From Paenibacillus arenilitoris (GTDB taxonomy: Bacteria > Bacillota > Bacilli > Paenibacillales > Paenibacillaceae), in contig NZ_JACXIY010000034.1 of assembly GCF_014705655.1 (NCBI RefSeq), positions 24,437 through 88,436 on the forward strand: 64,000 bases of DNA, read 5' to 3'. The notes beneath the pieces were generated by a model. That model saw nothing but the letters and a program-made list of their open reading frames with translations, ran no database searches and was not told the origin of the DNA. Below are positions 44,921 through 52,294 of the stretch, one piece after another. The translations under genes and the position numbers were made by a program. Positions within the stretch are counted from its first letter, which is position 1; each line of letters starts with the position of its first letter.

Positions 44921-45109
44921 AATTCAATAAGCCTCCGATAAGGTAGATTTCCCGTCCAGACCGGATGCCAAGCCATGTGCGGCAGGGCCAATATGAAGTT
45001 GTCACACCATAATCCGATTGATGCGGAAAAAGGTAACCCTTCTGCCCGACCCCACCTCGCAGGCGGCATCTTGGACATACGGGAGCAATGATCAATTAAT
45101 GAATCCAAT

Positions 45110-45312
45110 CATCGGCAGCCCGCCGCACGTTTGTAGGACCGGTCGCCCGGTCTTTTTGCGTTACGGCTTTCGGTTGGCTTGCCATCTACCGGAAGGTCCC
45201 CGCCGAATGCTTCGAACACCTTCACCTCGTCAGCTTCCCGTATGAATGTCCGATTCTTCACATGTTGCCACGTTCGGAACCAAATCATTCATCACGCAAG
45301 CTCTGGCGCTTA
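45110..45312 (-). ncRNA. glmS ribozyme-riboswitch
   Basis: On the minus strand the cleavage-site sequence A/GCGCCAGAGCTT lies at 45310/45309. A long P1 follows (AGCTT...ATGAATG with CATTCAT...GAAGCT), then the core GACGAGGTGAAGG and TTCGGCGGGGACCTTCCGG, and a GACCGGGC...GGTC stem toward the 3' side. These match the conserved glmS ribozyme. The 3' limit is approximate. About 190 nt separate it from the glmS start. Confidence 0.93.
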
Positions 45313-45363
45313 ACTTGCTTAAATAACCTCTATCCTCGCTCTCCTTCTTGAATCATACTTTCT

Positions 45364-45392
45364 ATCATATTCATTTTCACTGGGCAGTGCAA
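45364..45392 (-). promoter_or_regulatory. glmS: sigma-A promoter of glmS
   Basis: TTGCAC (45392-45387), a 17-nt spacer, TATGAT (45369-45364) on the minus strand, about 50 nt before the ribozyme cleavage site. It lets glmS be transcribed independently of glmM. Confidence 0.75.
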
Positions 45393-45436
45393 CCTGTTGC
45401 TCAAAAATACATGTTCGCCCACCCCATATTCGACAT

Positions 45437-45472
45437 AAAAAGCCTGTCGGCTCCACGAACCGACAGGCTTTC
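45437..45472 (-). terminator. terminator of the cdaA-cdaR-glmM operon
   Basis: AAAGCCTGTCGG pairs with CCGACAGGCTTT on the minus strand, with a T run. It lies about 20 nt after the glmM stop. Confidence 0.88.
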
Positions 45473-45491
45473 GACATAAAATGAAAAATCG

Positions 45492-46832
45492 TTAACCTAG
45501 TTCTTTTTTCACGACATCGGCGATTTGCGCGACGTAAGCCTCAACCTGCTCCTTGTCCGGACCTTCCGCCATGACGCGGATAAGCGATTCCGTTCCCGAT
45601 GGACGAACGAGCACGCGGCCGTTGTCGCCGAGCTCCGCCTCAATCTGCTTCACCGCCGCTTCGATCGCCTGATTGCCTTGGTACAGGCTCTTGTCCGCCA
45701 CGCGGACATTGACGAGCTTCTGCGGGTATTTACGCATGAGCCCCTTGAGCTCGCTCAGCTTCTTGCCCGAAGCCGCCAGCGTGTCAACGAGCTGCAACGC
45801 GGTCAGAATGCCGTCTCCCGTCGTAATATGATCGAGGAAAATAACGTGCCCGGACTGCTCGCCGCCCAGATTATAGCCGCCGCGGCGCATTTCCTCCATG
45901 ACGTAACGGTCGCCGACCGCGGTTTGCGCCGTTTTCAGGCCGATTTGCTGCGCGCCCTTGAAGAAACCGATATTCGCCATGACCGTCGTAACGATCGTGT
46001 CATGCTTCAGCTTGCCTGCCCGCTTCATCGCGTCGCCGATGATGCATAGGATAAAGTCCCCGTCGACTTCCTCGCCGTTCTCGTCGATGGCGATCAGCCG
46101 GTCCGCGTCCCCGTCGAACGACAGCCCGAGATCCGCGCCATGCCTCACGACCTGCTCGCGCAAATATTCGGGATGCGTCGAACCGACGCCCGCGTTGATG
46201 TTCAGACCGTCCGGCTCCGCTCCTACCGTTATAATGTCCGCTCCCAACTCGCGGAATACGGCGGGCGCCAGCTCGTAAGCGGCGCCGTTCGCGCAGTCGA
46301 GCACGATTTTGAGGCCGCTGAAGCCGCCGTTGATCGTCGTTTTCAAATAATCGAGGTAGCGCCGCTTCGCGCCCTCGTCGCTCGTCACGGCGCCGATGTC
46401 GCCGCCTTCCGGACGAGGCAGCTCATCCTTCTCGGCATCGATCAGCTTCTCGATCTCGAGCTCCGTCTCGTCGGACAATTTGAAGCCGTCGCCCGCGAAA
46501 TATTTAATGCCGTTATCTTCCACCGGATTGTGCGACGCCGAAATCATGACGCCCGCATCCGCGTTAAGCTCGCGCGTCAAATACGCGACAGCCGGCGTCG
46601 ATACGACGCCCAGCCGAACGACGCTCGCGCCGATCGACAACAAACCGGCGATAAGCGCCGATTCCAGCATCGGCCCGGAGATGCGCGTATCGAGGCCGAT
46701 GACGACCTTCGGCTTGCTAGCCGTTCTCGTTAATACATAGCCGCCGCAGCGGCCGATTTTATAAGCAAGCTCCGGCGTGAGCTCCCGATTGGCCACTCCG
46801 CGCACGCCGTCTGTTCCGAAATATTTCCCCAT
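45492..46832 (-). CDS. glmM: phosphoglucosamine mutase
   Basis: A 446-residue phosphohexomutase converting glucosamine-6-phosphate to glucosamine-1-phosphate. MGKYFGTDGVRGVAN opens the protein. The catalytic Ser100 is in GVMISASHNPVEDNG, the metal-binding loop is SFDGDADRLIAID, the substrate loop is GGEQSGHVIF, and the phosphate-binding loop is VRPSGTESLIRVM. It is the third gene of the conserved cdaA-cdaR-glmM set. In Bacillus species GlmM binds and inhibits CdaA; the same link is likely here. Confidence 0.97.
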   Translation of the reverse strand: MGKYFGTDGVRGVANRELTPELAYKIGRCGGYVLTRTASKPKVVIGLDTRISGPMLESALIAGLLSIGASVVRLGVVSTPAVAYLTRELNADAGVMISASHNPVEDNGIKYFAGDGFKLSDETELEIEKLIDAEKDELPRPEGGDIGAVTSDEGAKRRYLDYLKTTINGGFSGLKIVLDCANGAAYELAPAVFRELGADIITVGAEPDGLNINAGVGSTHPEYLREQVVRHGADLGLSFDGDADRLIAIDENGEEVDGDFILCIIGDAMKRAGKLKHDTIVTTVMANIGFFKGAQQIGLKTAQTAVGDRYVMEEMRRGGYNLGGEQSGHVIFLDHITTGDGILTALQLVDTLAASGKKLSELKGLMRKYPQKLVNVRVADKSLYQGNQAIEAAVKQIEAELGDNGRVLVRPSGTESLIRVMAEGPDKEQVEAYVAQIADVVKKELG

Positions 46833-46891
46833 ATTGAAATAGCTCCTTTGTCGATTGCTGCGTATTTTTTCTATTAGACCCGCTTCATCAT

Positions 46892-48280
46892 TTAAGTATT
46901 CGTATTCGATCCGGTGTCGCTTGGTTCTTCATTCCCGGCGCCTCCCTCGCCGGGAACCGGCGTCTCCTCCGGCACGTCCGAAGGCGTGCCCGTCACCGGC
47001 TCCGAATCCTCGTCCTGTCCGGAATCCGCCGCGGCATCGTCGACGATCTCCATCGATACACTAAGCGTTCCGGCGTCTCCGATGACGATCTGCACGTAAG
47101 CCGGGACGTCTACCTGCAGCGGCACGTCGTATACGCCCGGCTTCAGCCCGTCGACATTCACGATAATTCGGATGTCCGCCGCCGTCAGCTTCGAAATAAC
47201 GGATTCCGCGCCGCTAACCGTGAGGCTGAATTTCCCGTCCGCGGGGACGAGGAACTTTGCCGTCTGACCGTCCGCTTCGCCTTCGACCGTGACCGGAATG
47301 GCCGTCATCGTCCGCGTCACGACCGGAGCAACGACGACTTCCACGTCGATCTCCGCCGGCTCGATGATTTTAACGCCATCAATGAGCTGCGTCTTCACTT
47401 GAAAGGTTCCCGATTCCTCCACCTTGGACAGATCCAGGACGGCGCCGTCGTAGACCTGCACGCCTTCGAGCGATTTCGTATCCCCGTACACGGTCACTTC
47501 GGCGATCGAAGGCTTCACCGATACGAGACTGAGTCCGTCCGGCAAGGTTCCCGTATATCGGACGTGAAGCGGCACCGATTTGAACGGCGGCGTCACCCTC
47601 GCTTCGACATGCACCGTCTCCGGCGATACGACCGCGTTCGTCATCTCCACGCCTTCGGTATCGTAGACGACGACCTTCGCTCTCTTATTCGAGACGGTCT
47701 TATCCTCGCCGTCCACGTTAATCTCCGTCGATACAAGGCCGACGCGGCTCATATCGTCCTTCGGCAGCGTCACTTGAACCTCGCCCGTAGGCTCGACCAG
47801 CGTCGGCGTTCCCGCAACGAAGCCGTCCGCCGGCTTGCCGGTGACGTCGATCTGAAGCTCGAACGGCTTCGTCAATATTTCCTCAAGCTGTACCGTCACC
47901 GTCCGCGGCGACATCTCCACCAGCTCGATTCCTTTCGGCATATCCAAGGTCAGAGGCAGTTCCTGTATGCCCGGCTTCGCGTCCTTCAGGTCTACCGTTA
48001 CCGGATAGTCCTCGATCGACGCCGCGGCGAGCAGATCCGATATCCGGCCCTGCACGACGATCCGCACCACCGTCGGCTCCATCGCCGTCAAAGCGTACTT
48101 CTCCGCGTCATAGCCTTGCGGGATAATTTTGGCCGCTTCTATAATTTTCGTATCGATGCTTGTCGTCATAACCGTCTGGGGCGTCGATTCGGGGTCGATG
48201 TGGACGACCGCCCACAGCAATAAGCCGAGAATGACCGAAATAATTTTGAGCGCAGTCGGATGACTCAGCCATTTATCCAT
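46892..48280 (-). CDS. cdaR: CdaA regulator with YbbR repeats
   Basis: A 462-residue membrane-anchored protein. One N-terminal helix (ALKIISVILGLLLWAVVHID) is followed by four extracytoplasmic YbbR repeats, each ending in a (L/V)xxMxPxxVxVxLE-like strand, e.g. MSPRTVTVQLEEI. A Glu/Pro/Gly-rich acidic tail of about 50 residues closes the chain. CdaR modulates the diadenylate cyclase CdaA in Bacillus and Listeria. The ATG at 48280 follows AAAGGAGG by 5 nt and overlaps the cdaA stop. Confidence 0.92.
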   Translation of the reverse strand: MDKWLSHPTALKIISVILGLLLWAVVHIDPESTPQTVMTTSIDTKIIEAAKIIPQGYDAEKYALTAMEPTVVRIVVQGRISDLLAAASIEDYPVTVDLKDAKPGIQELPLTLDMPKGIELVEMSPRTVTVQLEEILTKPFELQIDVTGKPADGFVAGTPTLVEPTGEVQVTLPKDDMSRVGLVSTEINVDGEDKTVSNKRAKVVVYDTEGVEMTNAVVSPETVHVEARVTPPFKSVPLHVRYTGTLPDGLSLVSVKPSIAEVTVYGDTKSLEGVQVYDGAVLDLSKVEESGTFQVKTQLIDGVKIIEPAEIDVEVVVAPVVTRTMTAIPVTVEGEADGQTAKFLVPADGKFSLTVSGAESVISKLTAADIRIIVNVDGLKPGVYDVPLQVDVPAYVQIVIGDAGTLSVSMEIVDDAAADSGQDEDSEPVTGTPSDVPEETPVPGEGGAGNEEPSDTGSNTNT

Positions 48281-49121
48281 CACGGCCTCCTTTCCGCTTA
48301 AAGAACGACACCAACGATAGCCGTTCCTTTTGTTGCCCGTTTGTCTTCACCTTCGGCGTCAGTTCGTCATACAGCTTCGAGATCAGCGATTCCTCGTTAA
48401 TGTCCCGCACGATCATGCCGCCGAGCGAGAGCGACACTTGCCCGGTCTCCTCCGACACCGTTACGGATACGGCGTCCGTCACTTCGCTTACGCCGATCGC
48501 CGCGCGATGGCGGGTTCCGAGCTCCTTGCTGATAAAAGGATTTTCCGACAGCGGCAAGTAGCAGCCCGCAGCCATAATTTGATTGCCCCGGATGATGACC
48601 GCGCCGTCATGCAGCGGCGTATTCGGGGTGAAAATGTTGATGAGCAGCTCCGACGTGATTTTCGATTCCATCTGTATGCCCGATTCGACCAATTCGCTGA
48701 GCCCGGTGCTGCGCTCGAAGACGATCAGCGCTCCGATCTTCCGCTCCGACATGAACCGCACCGCCTTGATGACGCCGTCGACCTGCTCGCTGACGATATC
48801 CCGCTCCAACGAGTACGAGCGCGCGAACAGCTTGCCGCGGCCGAGCTGCTCCAGCACCCTCCTCAGCTCCGGCTGGAAGATGATCAGCACCGTTACGATC
48901 CCGAAGGTGAAGATTTGATTCATGAGCCATTTCAGCGTATACAGATTGAACCAGGTGCTCAGCCCCCATACGCCGACCAGCACGAAGATCCCTTTGAGCA
49001 ACTGCACGGCCCGCGTGCCTCGCACGAGCAGAATCATTTTATAAATAATAAAGCTTACGATGGCTACGTCGATAATGTCCTTCACATAATCATGCCAGGT
49101 TAAATCCGTGAAATAACTCAT
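48273..49121 (-). CDS. cdaA: diadenylate cyclase (c-di-AMP synthase)
   Basis: A 282-residue enzyme that makes cyclic di-AMP from two ATP. Three membrane helices (about 12-32, 38-56, 62-82) precede the DAC domain with the catalytic DGAVIIRG (172-179) and TRHRAAIG (203-210) motifs. It heads the operon cdaA-cdaR-glmM. c-di-AMP controls potassium and osmolyte balance and envelope integrity. An AT-rich region with TTGAAA lies upstream but I could not assign a -10 with confidence. Confidence 0.95.
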   Translation of the reverse strand: MSYFTDLTWHDYVKDIIDVAIVSFIIYKMILLVRGTRAVQLLKGIFVLVGVWGLSTWFNLYTLKWLMNQIFTFGIVTVLIIFQPELRRVLEQLGRGKLFARSYSLERDIVSEQVDGVIKAVRFMSERKIGALIVFERSTGLSELVESGIQMESKITSELLINIFTPNTPLHDGAVIIRGNQIMAAGCYLPLSENPFISKELGTRHRAAIGVSEVTDAVSVTVSEETGQVSLSLGGMIVRDINEESLISKLYDELTPKVKTNGQQKERLSLVSFFKRKGGRDG

Positions 49122-49221
49122 TTGCCAACCCCCAACAACCCGTATGCCAATTATCTATTATCGGATTTCAACTTTATTATTTTCTAGATGAGCGCCTCGA
49201 AACCCTTTTTTCATAAAAAAA

Positions 49222-49253
49222 TAAAAAAAAACGCCTCCCCGTCCGAGGGAGGC
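49222..49253 (-). terminator. terminator of sigW-rsiW
   Basis: GCCTCCCTCGGACGGGGAGGC hairpin on the minus strand followed by T9, directly after the rsiW stop. Confidence 0.9.
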
Positions 49254-49261
49254 CGCTTGCC

Positions 49262-49900
49262 TTAACGGGCAGTGCCGCCGAAAGTCTCCGTTACTTTGTA
49301 CCAGAACCAGTCCAGCGCCTGGTCGATCGTCCGGCTCTGGCCGGCAATATAGCCCGTGGAAGCCAGGTTCAGCTTGCCGTCGATAACGGTTACGTTGCCG
49401 GCCACTTCGCCCTTCACGTCGGCCGTGCCGTTCTCGACCGTCAGGTTGCCCGTCAAATGAGCCCCTTCCGGCACGATGACCGTATTGCCCTCTATAATAA
49501 CCTGCTGAAGATCCTCGCCGGCTACGACCAGCTTGTTATCCTCTTCCCACATGGTAAAGAAGCTCCCCAGCATAACGAGAGCGAACACGGCGGCCGCGGT
49601 AACGCCCGGGTACCGGTAAATAAACCGCACGAATCGGTTCCGTTCCTTGCTCTTCTGCTTCGGCAGCTGCTGCATGATTCTCTGCGTCAGCTGCTCCGAT
49701 GCCTTCTTGTCATACTCCGCGGTAGGCTTAATCGCTTCTAAAGTGTGGAACGCCGCGGCGTCCGTCTTCTGGAGCTGTTCAAACCGACTGCGACAAGCCG
49801 GACATGAGGCCAAATGCGTCTTCAATGCAGCGATGTCTTCTCGCGGCAGCTCGCCGTCCAAATAGTCATGGATCCATACGATGGCGACGTTGCAATTCAT
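49262..49900 (-). CDS. rsiW: anti-sigma factor RsiW-like
   Basis: A 212-residue membrane anti-sigma factor. The zinc-binding ZAS domain has HLASCPACR (HxxxCxxC) at about 30-37. One membrane helix lies near 100-117 (VTAAAVFALVMLGSFFTMW). The extracytoplasmic part has repetitive short strands (GNTVIVPEGAHLTGNLTVENGTADVKGEVAGNVTVIDGKL), reminiscent of polymer-forming bactofilin repeats. It would hold SigW until cut by site-1/site-2 proteases. It lies 109 nt after sigW, with an ECF-type promoter in between. Confidence 0.9.
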   Translation of the reverse strand: MNCNVAIVWIHDYLDGELPREDIAALKTHLASCPACRSRFEQLQKTDAAAFHTLEAIKPTAEYDKKASEQLTQRIMQQLPKQKSKERNRFVRFIYRYPGVTAAAVFALVMLGSFFTMWEEDNKLVVAGEDLQQVIIEGNTVIVPEGAHLTGNLTVENGTADVKGEVAGNVTVIDGKLNLASTGYIAGQSRTIDQALDWFWYKVTETFGGTAR

Positions 49901-49957
49901 GGCAGCCAGTCCTTTCTTTCCTTTGCTCGCGCAATAGTTCTAATCTCGCTATTAGGA

Positions 49958-49984
49958 TACGTTGAACGCGAGAGGGATGTTTCA
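49958..49984 (-). promoter_or_regulatory. SigW-type ECF promoter before rsiW
   Basis: TGAAAC (49984-49979), a 17-nt spacer, CGTA (49961-49958) on the minus strand, with a 50-nt leader to rsiW. It matches the SigW consensus TGAAAC-N16/17-CGTA. Confidence 0.7.
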
Positions 49985-50009
49985 CTTTTTTTGAGGATAG
50001 TTTTTCCAT

Positions 50010-50576
50010 CTACAGCTTGTGCTCCAGCTTCTTGCGCAGAAACTCCCGCCCCCGGTGCACGCGGGTCTTGATCGTCGTCACCGGCATGTCCAGCACCTCG
50101 CCGATCTCCTGCAGCGACAAGTCCTGCATGTACCGCAGCGTCATGACCGTCTTGTACTTCGGAGGCAGCGACGCGATCGCCGCATGAATGATGCGCTGCG
50201 TATCCGATAGCAGCACCTCCGACTCCGGCGTCCGGTTATCGCTCGGAATCATCGAATAGCCGTCCAGTCCCTCGTGGTCGCTCGACTCCGCGTCAAGCGA
50301 ATAGGTCGGCTTCCGCTTGCGCAGCCGGTCAATGCACAGGTTGGTCGCGATCCGGTAGATCCATGTCGAAAACTTTAACGTCTCGTCATAGCGATCCAGG
50401 TTTTTGTATACGCGAAGAAACGTATCCTGCACGACGTCCTCCGCTTCCTGCCGGTTGTTCAGCATTCGGTATGCCATATGAAAAAGCTTGTCCTGGTACA
50501 AGTCGACAAGCTCCGCAAACGCCCGCTGATCGCCCTTGAGCGCCAGCTTCGCAAGGCGCGGTTCCAATACATTCAC
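50010..50576 (-). CDS. sigW: ECF RNA polymerase sigma factor SigW-like
   Basis: A 188-residue group 4 sigma factor. Region 2 has FHMAYRMLNNRQEAEDVVQDTFLRVYKNLDRYD and FSTWIYRIATNLCIDRLRK, and region 4 has SLPPKYKTVMTLRYMQDLSLQEIGEVLDMPVTTIKTRVHRGRE. The start is the GTG at 50576 (VNVLEPRLAKLALKGDQ), 7 nt after GGAGG; the longer frame has no ribosome site. SigW controls defence against cell-wall and membrane stress. Upstream, the 403-nt stretch to the htrA stop contains an inverted repeat CGTTTCA...TGAAACG at 50601-50624 and the htrA terminator; I could not find a full SigW promoter there. Confidence 0.93.
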   Translation of the reverse strand: MNVLEPRLAKLALKGDQRAFAELVDLYQDKLFHMAYRMLNNRQEAEDVVQDTFLRVYKNLDRYDETLKFSTWIYRIATNLCIDRLRKRKPTYSLDAESSDHEGLDGYSMIPSDNRTPESEVLLSDTQRIIHAAIASLPPKYKTVMTLRYMQDLSLQEIGEVLDMPVTTIKTRVHRGREFLRKKLEHKL

Positions 50577-50925
50577 CTTGACTCCTCCAAACCTTCCTTT
50601 CGTTTCACAGACCGCCATGAAACGTTCTCTGCAATGGCGATTTCGGCGAGGTCCGATCGCAATTGACCCGTTTTAATCATAATATGTAACCGCCGTCGCG
50701 AGGCCGAATCTCTTAACCCTAAAACATTCTAAAAAAAATCGTAATCCACCTGAACCGAAAAAGCAAGACCATTGCGAAACAAGCTTCCGATAGCTGTAAG
50801 GCCGAATTATCGAAGCGGCCCTCCCATTTCGCGAAAAACAAACCATTCTGCCAATTATATACGTTTGGCGCGAGCGGGGCAATCGACTCCGGGCCAGTCC
50901 GCCCTTGGACGAAAGGCTAGCCCCA

Positions 50926-50967
50926 TAAAAAACACGACCCGGCCGCCTTCCGGCTTCCGGATCGTAT
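50926..50967 (-). terminator. terminator of the HtrA-like protease gene
   Basis: On the minus strand ACGATCCGG pairs with CCGGGTCGT around an inner hairpin, followed by T6. Confidence 0.8.
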
Positions 50968-50979
50968 GTCCCGCTTCGC

Positions 50980-52092
50980 TTACAGCGTATTCGTCTTCAG
51001 CTGTTCCAGCACCTTCGCAATCGTCGTCGTCGGAATCGCGAAGCCGATTCCCTGCGCTTCGGCATTGACCGCCGTGTTGATGCCGATGACTTCGCCCTCC
51101 TCGTTCAGCAGCGGTCCGCCCGAGTTGCCCGGGTTGATCGACGCGTCCGTCTGGAGCAGATGCTCGTACTGATGCTCGCCCTGTTCATCGGCGATCGTGA
51201 TCGGACGCTCCTTCGCGCTTAGCACGCCCATCGTCAGCGTCTGGTCGAAGCCGTACGGGTTGCCGATCGCGATGACCCAATCGCCGATTTGCGTCTCGTC
51301 CGAGCTGCCGAGCTCAAGCGACGGGAATGCCTTGCCGTCCGGACTTTCCACCTTCAGCACCGCAAGATCCAGCTCGTAGCTCGAGCCCATGACGGCAGCG
51401 GTAAGCGGCTCGTCATACCCTTGAACCGTCACCTTCACTTCCTTCGCATCCGCAATGACATGCTCATTCGTCAGAATGTAGCCGTCGCTCTCGAAGAAAA
51501 ATCCCGTCCCCGAACCGGTCAGCGCAAGCTCCGCGCTTTCCTGCTGCTCCTCTTGCTGCGGCGATTGTCCGCCTCTGCCGTATTCGCCTCCGAAAAACTG
51601 GCGGAACGCCGGATCGTCGAACATCGATTCCGAACGGGCGGGCTCCGCGTACGTCTCGATCTTCACGACGGCCGGGCTGGCCGCTTCATAGATCGTTGCG
51701 ATATCGTCGCTCGTGCCAAGCGAAGCCGTCGTCAGCCCCGCGTCCTCGGTCTGGGCGCCGCTCGCGATGCTCGTGCCGGCGTCCTCGTTCGCCGCCGCGC
51801 CGCCGCTGAAGAGGTTGTTTTTGTCCGCCATGTAGGAGAAGCCTCCGATAACGACGGCCCCGATCAGGAACGAAGCAAGCATCGTACGGGCCGAATTGCC
51901 GCTCAGCTTCGGGCGTCTGCCGCCGCCCATCGACGGCTTCATCATGTCCATGTGCATGCCGAGCTCCTTTTCGTACGACGCTCTCATATCGTTCGTCGTT
52001 TTGCCGGATTCATAGATGTACGTTGTCGAACCGTTCGTCGAAGCATTTCCCGTATTAGCAGCGTTATTGGCGTTATGGTGATTGTCGTTCAT
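50980..52092 (-). CDS. htrA: HtrA-family serine protease lacking a PDZ domain
   Basis: A 370-residue membrane-anchored trypsin-like protease. An about 70-residue cytoplasmic N-terminus rich in Asn, one helix (70-88), and a Ser/Ala/Gly linker lead to the protease domain with His211 (LTNEHVIAD), Asp242 (YELDLAVLK) and Ser324 (NPGNSGGPL). The chain stops right after the protease domain (FAIPTTTIAKVLEQLKTNTL), where HtrA/DegP relatives normally continue into PDZ. The start at 52092 follows GAGAGG by 9 nt. It is a single gene with its own terminator. A role in quality control of envelope proteins is likely. Confidence 0.88.
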   Translation of the reverse strand: MNDNHHNANNAANTGNASTNGSTTYIYESGKTTNDMRASYEKELGMHMDMMKPSMGGGRRPKLSGNSARTMLASFLIGAVVIGGFSYMADKNNLFSGGAAANEDAGTSIASGAQTEDAGLTTASLGTSDDIATIYEAASPAVVKIETYAEPARSESMFDDPAFRQFFGGEYGRGGQSPQQEEQQESAELALTGSGTGFFFESDGYILTNEHVIADAKEVKVTVQGYDEPLTAAVMGSSYELDLAVLKVESPDGKAFPSLELGSSDETQIGDWVIAIGNPYGFDQTLTMGVLSAKERPITIADEQGEHQYEHLLQTDASINPGNSGGPLLNEEGEVIGINTAVNAEAQGIGFAIPTTTIAKVLEQLKTNTL

Positions 52093-52233
52093 GCCGATCA
52101 TCCTCTCATGTCTCGTGTCTTCCGTCTATGTCTCTATCATGAAGGATGTTCCTTAAACGAAACTTAAGCGGATTTAAAAGGAACATAAGAAAATAGGCAA
52201 ATCGCAGCTATCCGCGGTCTTTCGTCGAACGGC

Positions 52234-52275
52234 AAAAAGACCAGCCGCGGCGTTAATCGCCATGGCTGGCCTTCG
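52234..52275 (-). terminator. terminator of ppc
   Basis: GGCCAGCC...GGCG pairs with CGCC...GGCTGGT on the minus strand, followed by CTTTTT, about 20 nt after the ppc stop. Confidence 0.85.
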
Positions 52276-52294
52276 ATCGGACGGTTGCTGCCCG

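Noticed and set aside
43292..44941. Long open frame antisense to glmS (549 codons)
   Set aside because: Shadow of glmS; Arg/Asp-rich low-complexity protein with no family resemblance.
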